Positions 44,170-51,874 of a DNA stretch of 52,439 nt are shown here, in pieces. This DNA is from Candidatus Roslinia caecavium. GTDB taxonomy: Bacteria; Bacillota; Clostridia; Monoglobales; Monoglobaceae. The notes beneath the pieces were generated by a model. That model saw only the letters and a program-made list of their open reading frames with translations, was not told the origin of the DNA and did not search any database. The stretch is taken from NCBI GenBank assembly GCA_904419955.1, contig CAJFTO010000018.1, positions 1 to 52,439 on the forward strand. The letters are read 5' to 3'. The translations under genes were made by a program, and so were the position numbers. The stretch's first letter is position 1. The number at the start of each line of letters is the position of its first letter.

Positions 44170-45987
44170 ATGGTAAGAGAGGATTTGCGAAACATTGCGA
44201 TAATCGCCCACGTCGATCACGGCAAGACCACGCTGGTAGACGAGATGCTCAAGCAGGGCGGTATATACAGGGAGAATCAGGTCGTTGAGGAACGAGTTAT
44301 GGATAACAACGACTTAGAGCGCGAGCGCGGAATTACGATCCTTGCAAAAAATACTTCGGTCTATTATCAGGGCATTAAGATGAATATAATCGACACGCCG
44401 GGACACGCGGATTTCAGCGGCGAGGTAGAGCGTATCCTTAAAATGGTCAACGGCGTAATCCTGCTTGTGGACGCCGCGGAGGGACCGATGCCTCAGACCA
44501 GGTTCGTGCTCCAGAAGGCGCTCGAGATGAATCACAGGGTCATAATAGTCGTAAATAAGATAGACCGTCCCGACGCCAGATTGGATGAGATACCGGACGA
44601 GATACTCGACCTGCTTATAGAGCTCGACGCGAACGACGAACAGCTTGAAAGTCCGATCATTTTCTGTTCGGGCAGAGCGGGAACCGCCTCGCTGTCCCAG
44701 TACGAGCCGGGCAAGGACCTGACGGTCTTGTTTGAGACGATAAAGAACTATATCCCCGCGCCCGAGGGCGACGAGAGAGGCCCGTTCCAGATGCTGGTAT
44801 CCTCGATAGACTACAACGACTACGTCGGCCGTATCGGCATAGGACGCATAGAGCGGGGAATGGTTAAGCAGGGGCAGGAGGTGAGCGTCTGCGAATACCA
44901 CGACAAGCACGAGCCGTATAAGGCTAAGGTCGTAAATATCTATCAGATAGACGGTCTGGGCAGAACCCAGGTGGACGGCGCCATGGTCGGCGACATCGTT
45001 TGTTTTTCGGGTATCCCGGACATAACCATAGGAGATACGGTCACGGCGGTGGACAATCCGGAGCCGCTGCCGTTCGTTAAGATCTCGGAGCCTACTATCG
45101 AGATGACTTTTTCGGTAAACGACAGTCCTTTCGCCGGCCGCGAGGGCAAGTTCGTCACGACCCGACAGATAAGGGACAGGCTTATGCGCGAGACGCTCAA
45201 AGACGTGTCGCTCAGAGTTGAGGACGGCGATAACACGGACAGTTTCAGGGTCGCCGGCAGAGGAGAGATGCATATATCGATCCTGATAGAGACGATGCGC
45301 CGCGAGGGCTACGAGTTCTCGGTAGGCACGCCGAGGGTGTTGTATAAGGAAAAAGACGGCGTGAGATACGAGCCGATCGAGAAAGTGACGATAGACGTTC
45401 CCGAGGATCAGATGGGCTCGGTCATGGAGAAGTTGGGTTCCAGAAAGGGAGAGCTTGTCAGCATGGCTCCGCAGGGGAGCAGGATGCGGCTCGAATATTT
45501 GATACCGGCGCGCGGTATGCTCGGCTACAGAAGCGAATTTTTGACAGATACAAGGGGCGAGGGCGTGCTGAACTCGGTGTTCTACGACTACGAGCCGTAT
45601 AAAGGCGATATACAGAGAAGACATACCGGCTCGCTGGTGGCGTTCGAGACCGGAGAAGCCGTGGGCTACGGACTGTTTAAGGTCCAGGACAGGGGCGCGT
45701 TGTTTATCTCGCCCGGAACTCAGGTATACGAGGGCATGGTCGTAGGTCAGTCGCCTAAGGCGGAGGATCTGAACGTAAACGTCTGCAAGAAGAAGCAGCT
45801 CACTAATACGCGAGCGTCCGGAAGCGACGAGGCGCTCAAGCTGACGCCGCCGATCAACATGAGTCTCGAGGCCTGCCTCGAATTTTTAGCGGACGACGAG
45901 ATACTCGAGGTGACCCCTGAGAATTTGAGGATAAGAAAGAGGATTCTCAATAATCAGCAGAGAGCCAAGGCGAGGAACTGGAAATAA
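44170..45987 (+). CDS. typA: Translational GTPase TypA/BipA
   Basis: A 605-residue ribosome-associated GTPase of the EF-G family, used in 50S assembly and stress or cold response. Seen: G1 [10 protein letters not shown]2 RGITI, G3 DTPGHADF, G4 NKIDR, then domain II, an EF-G-like domain III with [20 protein letters not shown] (typical of BipA), and the BipA-specific C-terminal domain ending ANNxxR-like [15 protein letters not shown] at 44170; AAAGGATGATATAGGG precedes it. It is monocistronic. Confidence 0.97.
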   Translation: MVREDLRNIAIIAHVDHGKTTLVDEMLKQGGIYRENQVVEERVMDNNDLERERGITILAKNTSVYYQGIKMNIIDTPGHADFSGEVERILKMVNGVILLVDAAEGPMPQTRFVLQKALEMNHRVIIVVNKIDRPDARLDEIPDEILDLLIELDANDEQLESPIIFCSGRAGTASLSQYEPGKDLTVLFETIKNYIPAPEGDERGPFQMLVSSIDYNDYVGRIGIGRIERGMVKQGQEVSVCEYHDKHEPYKAKVVNIYQIDGLGRTQVDGAMVGDIVCFSGIPDITIGDTVTAVDNPEPLPFVKISEPTIEMTFSVNDSPFAGREGKFVTTRQIRDRLMRETLKDVSLRVEDGDNTDSFRVAGRGEMHISILIETMRREGYEFSVGTPRVLYKEKDGVRYEPIEKVTIDVPEDQMGSVMEKLGSRKGELVSMAPQGSRMRLEYLIPARGMLGYRSEFLTDTRGEGVLNSVFYDYEPYKGDIQRRHTGSLVAFETGEAVGYGLFKVQDRGALFISPGTQVYEGMVVGQSPKAEDLNVNVCKKKQLTNTRASGSDEALKLTPPINMSLEACLEFLADDEILEVTPENLRIRKRILNNQQRAKARNWK

Positions 45988-46111
45988 GACGGGCTTAGGA
46001 CGGACAAACCGCGTATAGCCGGGATTTTTTCATAATACCGAAAAAGATGAGGTAATTTTCGGCAAAGTTTGTGTAGATTATATAAGATTGAGAATAGCGC
46101 AAATTTTGGTA

Positions 46112-46140
46112 TTGACATATAATATTATAAGCGCTATAAT
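46112..46140 (+). promoter_or_regulatory. SigA-type promoter of amtB-glnB
   Basis: TTGACA (46112-46117), 17-bp spacer, TATAAT (46135-46140), followed at once by a terminator-type hairpin. Confidence 0.85.
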
Positions 46141-46146
46141 GCAGTT

Positions 46147-46194
46147 GTTGAACAAAGAGGTTCATGGCTAGAGAAGCCGTGGACCTCTTTTTTT
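46147..46194 (+). ncRNA. Promoter-proximal terminator (attenuator) of amtB-glnB
   Basis: The predicted transcript meets, within about 8 nt, a 16-bp hairpin (46154-46169 with 46075-type partner at 46175-46190, G-U pairs included) on an AGAGA loop, then a seven-T run. Unless terminated, transcription continues to amtB. It is therefore either an attenuator needing an antiterminator or a separate 48-nt RNA. Confidence 0.65.
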
Positions 46195-46197
46195 ATT

Positions 46198-46226
46198 CGC
46201 TGAAGAAGGGCATACCTTCTGAAGCG
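46198..46226 (+). other. Hairpin with tandem GA mismatch in amtB leader
   Basis: CGCT-GA-AGAAGG-GCATA-CCTTCT-GA-AGCG: two stems separated by opposing GA dinucleotides that can form sheared G-A pairs, a common RNA recognition element. It follows the attenuator directly. Confidence 0.55.
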
Positions 46227-46293
46227 TTGATAAGCTTATCGTCGCACAGCGCAAAAACTAAGATTATTTTATGTTATTAGGAGGAGATTAGTT

Positions 46294-47541
46294 ATGATCG
46301 ATTCGGGAAACACTGGTTTCGTGCTTATCTGCGCGGCTCTGGTATTCTTTATGACGCCGGGCTTAGCGTTATTCTACGGCGGCCTGGTAAGAAGGAAAAA
46401 TGTTGTTAATACCATGATGTCTTCGGTATTCCTTATCGGCGTGGCAATGGTATTATGGGTTTTGTTTGGTTATTCACTTTCGTTCAGCGGCAATGTCGGA
46501 GGTATTATAGGAAACCTCGACTGGTTTGGTTTAAACGGCGTTGGAATGGAACCGGGACCGTATTCCGATACAATTCCGAATCTATGCTTTGCGGCGTTCC
46601 AAATGATGTTCGCAGTTATAACCCCGGCGCTTATCACCGGTGCGACGGCGGGCAGAATGAAGTTTAAAGCGCAGTTTATCTTTATGGTACTCTGGTCGTT
46701 TATAGTATACTACCCGATGGCTCACATGGTCTGGGGTACTGACGGATTCCTAGGCTCCGGGTTCTTACACTCGGTAGACTTCGCCGGCGGTAACGTCGTA
46801 CATATCAGTTCGGGCGTGAGCGCTCTGGTTCTTTGTATAATCCTTGGCAAGAGAAAGGGTTACGAGACCCAGTCGTACAGAACGCATAACATTCCTATGG
46901 TAGCGTTCGGCGCGTGCGTTCTCCTGTTCGGATGGTTCGGATTTAACGCGGGCAGCGCTCTTGCGGCGGACGGTCTTGCGGCTCACGCGTTCATGACCAC
47001 GGCGGCGTCTTGCGCGGCTGCTATAGTAACTTGGATGCTCATAGACGTTATAAAGACGGGAAAGCCGACCCTTATAGGCGCGTCTACCGGTATGGTAGCG
47101 GGTCTGGTCGCAATAACGCCGGGCGCCGGTTTCGTACCCGTTTGGGCGGCCGTTATAATCGGTATAGTTGTATCCCCGCTCTGCTATTTCATGATCTCGT
47201 TCGCTAAGAAGAAGCTCGGTTACGACGACGCTCTCGACGCGTTCGGATGTCATGGTATCGGCGGTATCTGGGGCGGAATCGCTACAGGTTTGTTCGGTCT
47301 CAGCTCGATCAACAGCGCCGCGGAGTGGAACGGACTGTTCTTTGGAGACGTTCATCTGTTCCTGGCTCAGCTCGCGAGTATCGTCATCACTATTGCGGTA
47401 GCGGTCGTTGGAACCTTGATCTGCGTTGGTATAACGAGAATATTCACAACTCTCCGCGTTACGCCGAGAGAAGAACAGATCGGCTTGGACGCTTCGGAGC
47501 ACAACGAGAGCGCGTATCCGTCGTTCAACGGTTTGGATTAA
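46294..47541 (+). CDS. amtB: Ammonium transporter AmtB
   Basis: A 415-residue ammonium channel with 11 helices and no cleaved signal. Seen: LFYGGLVRRKNVVNTMM near the N terminus, ITGATAGRMKFKAQ, VVHISSG with the first pore His (about 163), and DAFGCHGIGGIWGG with the second pore His (about 313). It brings ammonium into the cell and is blocked by its PII partner. AGGAGGAGATTAGTT precedes the ATG. Operon with glnB (24 bp apart) is the usual pairing, which marks this as nitrogen-regulated. Confidence 0.96.
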   Translation: MIDSGNTGFVLICAALVFFMTPGLALFYGGLVRRKNVVNTMMSSVFLIGVAMVLWVLFGYSLSFSGNVGGIIGNLDWFGLNGVGMEPGPYSDTIPNLCFAAFQMMFAVITPALITGATAGRMKFKAQFIFMVLWSFIVYYPMAHMVWGTDGFLGSGFLHSVDFAGGNVVHISSGVSALVLCIILGKRKGYETQSYRTHNIPMVAFGACVLLFGWFGFNAGSALAADGLAAHAFMTTAASCAAAIVTWMLIDVIKTGKPTLIGASTGMVAGLVAITPGAGFVPVWAAVIIGIVVSPLCYFMISFAKKKLGYDDALDAFGCHGIGGIWGGIATGLFGLSSINSAAEWNGLFFGDVHLFLAQLASIVITIAVAVVGTLICVGITRIFTTLRVTPREEQIGLDASEHNESAYPSFNGLD

Positions 47542-47565
47542 TAGGAACGGGAGGTTAGATTTCAT

Positions 47566-47922
47566 ATGATCAAAATAGAAGCAATAGTTAGAGAAGAGAG
47601 TATGGAAGACGTTAAGCAGGCGCTTCAAGACATCAACGTGCACGGTATAACCGTATACCAGGTCATGGGCTGCGGTACGCAGAAAGGCTATACCGAGTAT
47701 GTAAGAGGTCAGAAGGTCGATATCAATATGCTTCCTAAAATAAAATTCGAGATAGTCGTCTCGTCAGAGGAATGGGAAAAGAAGACGATCGACGCTATAC
47801 AAAAGGCCGCGTATTCGGGCGCGCCGGGAGACGGTAAGATATTCTCATACGAGCTTAAGAGCGCTATGAGGATCAGAACCAAGGAGACCGGCTACGACGC
47901 GATCCAACCGCGCGACGAATAA
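47566..47922 (+). CDS. glnB: PII nitrogen regulatory protein (GlnB/GlnK-type)
   Basis: A 118-residue PII signal protein that senses ATP/ADP and 2-oxoglutarate and blocks AmtB when nitrogen is ample. Seen: the T-loop region GCGTQKGYTEYVRGQK, the B-loop SGAPGDGKIFSYEL and the C-terminal IRTKETG. In the T-loop the uridylylated Tyr51 of enterobacterial PII (ELYRG) is replaced: here the order is TEYVRG, with Val at that place and Tyr one position earlier. Covalent uridylylation is therefore unlikely, as in other Firmicutes. GGGAGG precedes the ATG. Pairing with amtB suggests a GlnK role. Confidence 0.95.
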   Translation: MIKIEAIVREESMEDVKQALQDINVHGITVYQVMGCGTQKGYTEYVRGQKVDINMLPKIKFEIVVSSEEWEKKTIDAIQKAAYSGAPGDGKIFSYELKSAMRIRTKETGYDAIQPRDE

Positions 47923-47962
47923 ATAAGCCTAAACAGTTTTAACTGCCCAAATATATTGCATT

Positions 47963-47997
47963 GGAGAGGGCCTGCGCAGGTCCTCTCCTCCTTTTTA
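47963..47997 (+). terminator. Terminator of amtB-glnB
   Basis: GGAGAGGGCCT (from 47963) pairs with AGGTCCTCTCC (to 47988) with a T-rich tail. Confidence 0.88.
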
Positions 47998-48049
47998 TTC
48001 TGTACGCGGTCGCCGGATACCGGACGCGCGGGCGCGTTTCGTCTAAGAA

Positions 48050-48075
48050 ATTGATATTTTCCACAAAGATCGCGC
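48050..48075 (+). repeat. 26-bp direct repeat, copy 1
   Basis: Matches 48235-48260 with three differences. It lies upstream of the promoter at 48128. Confidence 0.7.
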
Positions 48076-48127
48076 GCTTGTTTCTCAAACCTTTCATTAA
48101 TGTCATTAATTGATATGGTTAAACATC

Positions 48128-48157
48128 TTGATAATTTATTATTTTTTTGAGTATAAT
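48128..48157 (+). promoter_or_regulatory. Promoter of short RNA between glnB and serC
   Basis: TTGATA (48128-48133), 18-bp spacer, TATAAT (48152-48157). Confidence 0.65.
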
Positions 48158-48163
48158 AATATT

Positions 48164-48216
48164 AACAGAACCCGACGCGCATACTGGCGATGCGGACCGC
48201 GTCGGGGAGTTTTATT
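48164..48216 (+). ncRNA. Short transcript ending at a strong hairpin
   Basis: CCCGACGCG (48171-48179) pairs with CGCGTCGGG (48198-48206); the 18-nt loop can form CGCAT/ATGCG. A weak T-tract follows. About 53 nt, no reading frame. It is either a small RNA or an early terminator for serC. Confidence 0.5.
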
Positions 48217-48234
48217 TCTCCGAAAGTCGGAGCG

Positions 48235-48260
48235 ATTGATATTTTTCACAAAGATTGTGC
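48235..48260 (+). repeat. 26-bp direct repeat, copy 2
   Basis: The copy nearest the serC promoter contains CACAA-AGA-TTGTG, an inverted repeat that copy 1 keeps only in part; a possible operator. Confidence 0.6.
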
Positions 48261-48291
48261 ATTTTTTAACGATATAATTGTTAATAAAATA

Positions 48292-48320
48292 TTGACGATT
48301 TTAGATTTAAGGTATATAAT
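48292..48320 (+). promoter_or_regulatory. SigA-type promoter of serC-serA
   Basis: TTGACG (48292-48297), 17-bp spacer, TATAAT (48315-48320). The 275-nt leader begins with AATAAGA/TCTTATT and contains no T-box sequence that I can see. Confidence 0.75.
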
Positions 48321-48600
48321 GAATAAGATGTTGAATAAATCTTATTTAAAATGAAGGAGTTTTGTTATTCAATACGGCTGTTTTTAAGTAATCATCCCCG
48401 TTTAAATATGTAAGAAAAGGCGTAATTACTTTTAAGGAGAATCGTTTCTTATTTCCGGGCGGCGGATAGTCTATCGGCTGCGGACGCGGTTGCGGCTATT
48501 GTCGGCGGCGCGGATCCGGACGCAAACGACTTCATGGACTTATTATAACATGAAAAGCTTATTATAAATTTTAAGTATAAAACATTTGGAGGTATTAGAA

Positions 48601-49680
48601 ATGAGCAGAGTGTACAACTTTTCGGCCGGACCGTCGATGCTTCCGGTAGAAGTACTCGAAAGAGCGCAGAAGGAGATGCTGGAGTACGGCGACAGCGGCC
48701 AGTCGGTAATGGAGATGAGCCACAGAAGCGCGGAGTATAAAGAGATAATCGACAGAGCCGAGGCGACTCTCCGCGAGATCATGAATATTCCCGATAACTA
48801 TAAGGTAATGTTCCTTCAGGGCGGCGCGTCTACGCAGTTCGCTATGGTTCCTATGAATCTTGGAAACAAGACCAAGACCGCCGACTATATCACCACGGGT
48901 CAATGGGCTAAGAAGGCGCTTGCCGAGGCTAAGCATTTTGTTACGGCTAACGAGATAGCTTCAAGCGCGGATAAGACGTTCAGCTATATCCCCGAGGTGG
49001 ATAAGAGCATGCTCACGCCCGGCGCCGACTATGTACATATCACATACAACAACACCATATACGGCACGCACTATAACACAATGCCCGATTTCGGCGACGC
49101 GGTAGTCGCTGCGGATATGTCGTCGAGTATCCTCTCCGAGGAAGTGGATATAAATAAATTCGGTTTGATATACGCGGGCGCTCAGAAGAACATGGGGCCC
49201 GCGGGCGTCACTGTCGTTATAATGAGAGACGACCTCATAGGCGACGCTATGGACATAACCCCGACCATGCTGAAATATGAGACTCATTCCGAGAACGGCT
49301 CGATGTACAACACCCCGCCGACGTACGGCATATATATCTGCGGCCTTGTATACGAGTGGATAAAGGATATGGGCGGCGTAAAGGTGATGCATGAGAAGAA
49401 CGTCAAGAAGGCGGAGCTTTTATACGACTTCCTCGACAACTCGAAGATGTTTAAGGGCACGGTAGTTCCCAAGGACAGATCCCTGATGAACGTGCCGTTC
49501 GTGACCGACTCCGACGATCTCAACGCTAAGTTTATAAAAGAAGCTAAGGCGGCGGGTTTTGTTAACCTCAAAGGTCACAGAACGGTCGGCGGTATGCGCG
49601 CGAGCATCTATAACGCTATGCCTTACGAGGGCGTTAAGGCCTTAGTGGACTTCATGGCTAAGTTCGAGAAAGAAAATTAA
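48601..49680 (+). CDS. serC: Phosphoserine aminotransferase
   Basis: A 359-residue PLP enzyme that makes phosphoserine from 3-phosphohydroxypyruvate and glutamate, the second step of serine synthesis. Seen: VYNFSAGPSMLPVEVLE at the N terminus, MFLQGGASTQFAMVPMNL, AGAQKNMGPAGVTVVI with the PLP lysine, and a C-terminal GHRTVGGMRASIYNAMPYEGV. The start is ATG 48601 behind GGAGG; an upstream TTG at 48586 overlaps that site. serA follows 37 bp later and is co-transcribed. Length is typical. Confidence 0.97.
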   Translation: MSRVYNFSAGPSMLPVEVLERAQKEMLEYGDSGQSVMEMSHRSAEYKEIIDRAEATLREIMNIPDNYKVMFLQGGASTQFAMVPMNLGNKTKTADYITTGQWAKKALAEAKHFVTANEIASSADKTFSYIPEVDKSMLTPGADYVHITYNNTIYGTHYNTMPDFGDAVVAADMSSSILSEEVDINKFGLIYAGAQKNMGPAGVTVVIMRDDLIGDAMDITPTMLKYETHSENGSMYNTPPTYGIYICGLVYEWIKDMGGVKVMHEKNVKKAELLYDFLDNSKMFKGTVVPKDRSLMNVPFVTDSDDLNAKFIKEAKAAGFVNLKGHRTVGGMRASIYNAMPYEGVKALVDFMAKFEKEN

Positions 49681-49717
49681 TGCAGGCCGGCAGGCTTTAT
49701 GAAAGAAGGTAATTTTT

Positions 49718-50881
49718 ATGTATAATATATTGACGCTCAATAAGATCTCCAAGGTCGGTCTTGGAAAATTAGGAAATAAATATAACGTTTCGGACGAATG
49801 TTCCAACCCGGACGGTATAATACTGAGAAGCTATAAGATGCACGATATGGAACTTCCCGAATCGCTGAGAGCGGTAGCGAGAGCCGGCGCGGGAGTAAAC
49901 AACATACCTATCGAGAAGTGCAGCGAAAAGGGTATCGTAGTGTTCAACACCCCGGGCGCGAACGCTAACGCGGTCAAGGAGTTGGTTATCTGCGCCCTGC
50001 TGTTGTCTTCAAGAAAGATAGTTCAGGGCATAGAATGGGCTAAGACTTTGATCGGCGAGGGCGACAACGTTGGTTCACTGATCGAGAAAGGCAAGTCGAA
50101 CTTCGTCGGTCCCGAGATAGAGGGCAAGACGCTCGGCGTCGTCGGTCTGGGCGCTATCGGCGTTAAGGTAGCGAACGCGGCGCATCATCTCGGTATGAAC
50201 GTGGTCGGTTTCGATCCGTTCCTGTCGGTCGACGCGGCGTGGAACCTCACGAGATTCGCAGAGAGAGCGAACAGCCTCGACGAGTTGCTAACCAAAGCGG
50301 ACTACGTGACCATACACGTTCCGGCTACACCGTCGACTAAGGGTATGTTCGATTCGGAAGCCTTCGCTAAGATGAAGAAGGGCGCGAGACTGATCAACTT
50401 CTCGAGGGATTCTCTGGTAGACGAGGCGGACGTTCAGGCGGCGCTCGAGAGCGGCGACCTCAGCGCGTACGTGACCGATTTCGCGAGCGAGGCTCTGCTT
50501 AAGAACGACAAGGTAATTTGCATGCCTCACTTGGGCGCTTCGACTCCCGAGAGCGAGGAGAACTGCGCGGTCATGGCGGCGGAGGAGATCAGCGATTTCC
50601 TGGAAAACGGAAATATCAAGAACAGCGTTAACTTCCCGAACTGCGACATGGGCGCTCTCGGCGCGGGTAGCAGGATCACGATAATGCATAAGAACGTTCC
50701 GAATATGATAAACGCTATCACCGACGCGATCGCTAAAAAGGGCATGAACATCGAGCATATGCTCAATAAGAGCAAGGGCGATTACGCGTACACGATCTTG
50801 GATATCGCGACCAAGATAGACCCGGCGTTCGGCGGCGAGCTCGAAAAGGCCGAGAATGTAATCAAGGTGACGATCCTCTAA
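49718..50881 (+). CDS. serA: D-3-phosphoglycerate dehydrogenase
   Basis: A 387-residue dehydrogenase of the first serine-synthesis step. Seen: RAGAGVNNIPIEKCSEKGIVVFNTPGANANAVKEL, the NAD motif GVVGLGAIGVKVANAAH, ARLINFSRDSLVDEADVQ and HLGASTPESEENCAVMAAEEISDFL, plus a C-terminal ACT domain (about 318-387) that may bind serine for feedback. It is shorter than the E. coli type by its compact form. AAGAAGG precedes the ATG. Together with serC it gives phosphoserine; a serB-type phosphatase is not in the window. Confidence 0.95.
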   Translation: MYNILTLNKISKVGLGKLGNKYNVSDECSNPDGIILRSYKMHDMELPESLRAVARAGAGVNNIPIEKCSEKGIVVFNTPGANANAVKELVICALLLSSRKIVQGIEWAKTLIGEGDNVGSLIEKGKSNFVGPEIEGKTLGVVGLGAIGVKVANAAHHLGMNVVGFDPFLSVDAAWNLTRFAERANSLDELLTKADYVTIHVPATPSTKGMFDSEAFAKMKKGARLINFSRDSLVDEADVQAALESGDLSAYVTDFASEALLKNDKVICMPHLGASTPESEENCAVMAAEEISDFLENGNIKNSVNFPNCDMGALGAGSRITIMHKNVPNMINAITDAIAKKGMNIEHMLNKSKGDYAYTILDIATKIDPAFGGELEKAENVIKVTIL

Positions 50882-50963
50882 TAGAAATTAGATTTCGCCG
50901 TATATACGCGTGGGATTCCGCGGCGGAATACGGAGACTAAGCAAATATAAAATAGCTAAAATA

Positions 50964-51310
50964 TGGAGCGTGGTAGATGGTTGCGCGCGTCCGTTTTGGG
51001 CGCGTGAGGAAAGTCCGAGCTCCGCAGGGCAGGGTGCAAGCTAACGGCTTGTGGAGGCGACTCTAAGGAAAGTGCAACAGAAAGATACCGCCGCGGGATC
51101 TAGCCCGCGGTAAGGGTGAAAAGGCGAGGTAAGAGCTCACCCGCCTCTATGGAGACATAGGGGCGCTGTAAACCCCACCCGGAGCAACGCCTGACCGGGA
51201 GACTAAGCTTGCCCGGCATCTCCCAAGATTGGCGGCTGGAGGCGCGCGGCGACGCGCGTCCAAGATAGATGACCATCCTAATGACAGAACTCGGCTTATT
51301 CCACGCTCCA
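50964..51310 (+). ncRNA. rnpB: RNase P RNA (class A)
   Basis: The terminal helix P1 TGGAGCGTGG (50964-50973) pairs with CCACGCTCCA (51301-51310). Conserved elements are seen in order: GAGGAAAGTCCGAGCTCC, AGGGTGC, ACAGAAAGATACCGCC, GTAAACCCCACCCGGAGCAACGC, and TAGATGACCATCC followed by ACAGAACTCGGCTTA. It is the catalytic RNA of tRNA 5' processing. Length about 347 nt, class A type rather than the Bacillus B type. Confidence 0.96.
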
Positions 51311-51410
51311 AACGTAGATGTTAGGGATTATGTATTAGAAGTTAGGCGGTGAAACGAGCCGCTTTAACGCCGAACTCTAACGTTTGTAAAATGGAATAAT
51401 TTGAAATCCT

Positions 51411-51435
51411 AAACGGCTTATAGGCCGTTTTTTTG
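51411..51435 (+). terminator. Terminator of rnpB
   Basis: AACGGCT (51412-51418) pairs with GGCCGTT (51423-51429) on TATA, followed by a T-run. It lies 100 nt past the RNA 3' end. Confidence 0.8.
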
Positions 51436-51515
51436 TTTACGGAAACATGTTAGGCTTCTAATCGCTACGCTCAGGCGGTTGTTTCCCACGCCTGAATAAA
51501 GGGGACGACATACTT

Positions 51516-51578
51516 ATTGATTTAGATTTAATAATTGGATTGCTGATTATTATTGTAATTCTGGATATTTTAAAGTAG
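51516..51578 (+). other. Possible hydrophobic micro-ORF or its remnant
   Basis: A frame reading IDLDLIIGLLIIIVILDILK, one membrane helix, preceded by AAAGGGG (51498-51504) but with no ATG, GTG or TTG; only ATA, ATT or CTG could start it. A perfect TCAGGCG/CGCCTGA hairpin (51471-51495) covers the ribosome-site approach. The size and character resemble type I toxin peptides. The missing start suggests decay or a rare start codon. Confidence 0.25.
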
Positions 51579-51664
51579 ATAAAGAGATAGCCGCCCTCTG
51601 ATATAGGACGACTATCTTAGTCTTTGTTCATATTGGGGAAACAATTGTTTGTCTTTTCCTTGTT
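51575..51664 (-). ncRNA. Candidate antisense RNA converging on the micro-ORF
   Basis: Minus-strand promoter TTAACG (51699-51694), 17-bp spacer, TATAAT (51676-51671). The transcript would end in AGATAGTCGTCCT/AGGGCGGCTATCT (51617-51605 with 51597-51585), a 13-bp stem with two U-G pairs on this strand but two mismatches on the other, so it is shaped as RNA from the minus strand. It overlaps the 3' end of the micro-ORF. Confidence 0.4.
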
Positions 51665-51874
51665 ATATCTATTATAACACTTAAATCGTTAGGCGTTAAG
51701 AGGTGATTTTGCGACGGCTGAAAATTCGCAAACAAGAGCCTAAAATAAATATTGTCTGCGAAAAGAAACACTCTGTTTTCCTAAACGTTACAGTCGCCGT
51801 TTTTAACGCCATAGAAGCGTTTTCAGCCTCTAATAATCCCTAATGATTAATCTCTAATCCCTAATCCTTTATCT

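Larger units (their letters stand above)
51321..51864. repeat. Region flanked by inverted TTAGGGATTA words
   Basis: TTAGGGATTA at 51321-51330 and its complement at 51834-51843 and 51855-51864 flank about 500 bp of non-coding DNA between rnpB and the right-end gene. GGCTGAAAA (about 51717) and TTTTCAGCC (about 51820) are also inverted. It may be a small repetitive element or chance low complexity. Confidence 0.3.

Noticed and set aside
44314-45624. A 436-codon minus-strand frame opposite typA
   Set aside because: It is a shadow of the high-GC third positions of typA and has no ribosome site or family likeness.
48330-48600. T-box or other riboswitch in the serC leader
   Set aside because: No T-box core (GGGTGGNACC-type) or specifier stem was found; only short hairpins are visible.
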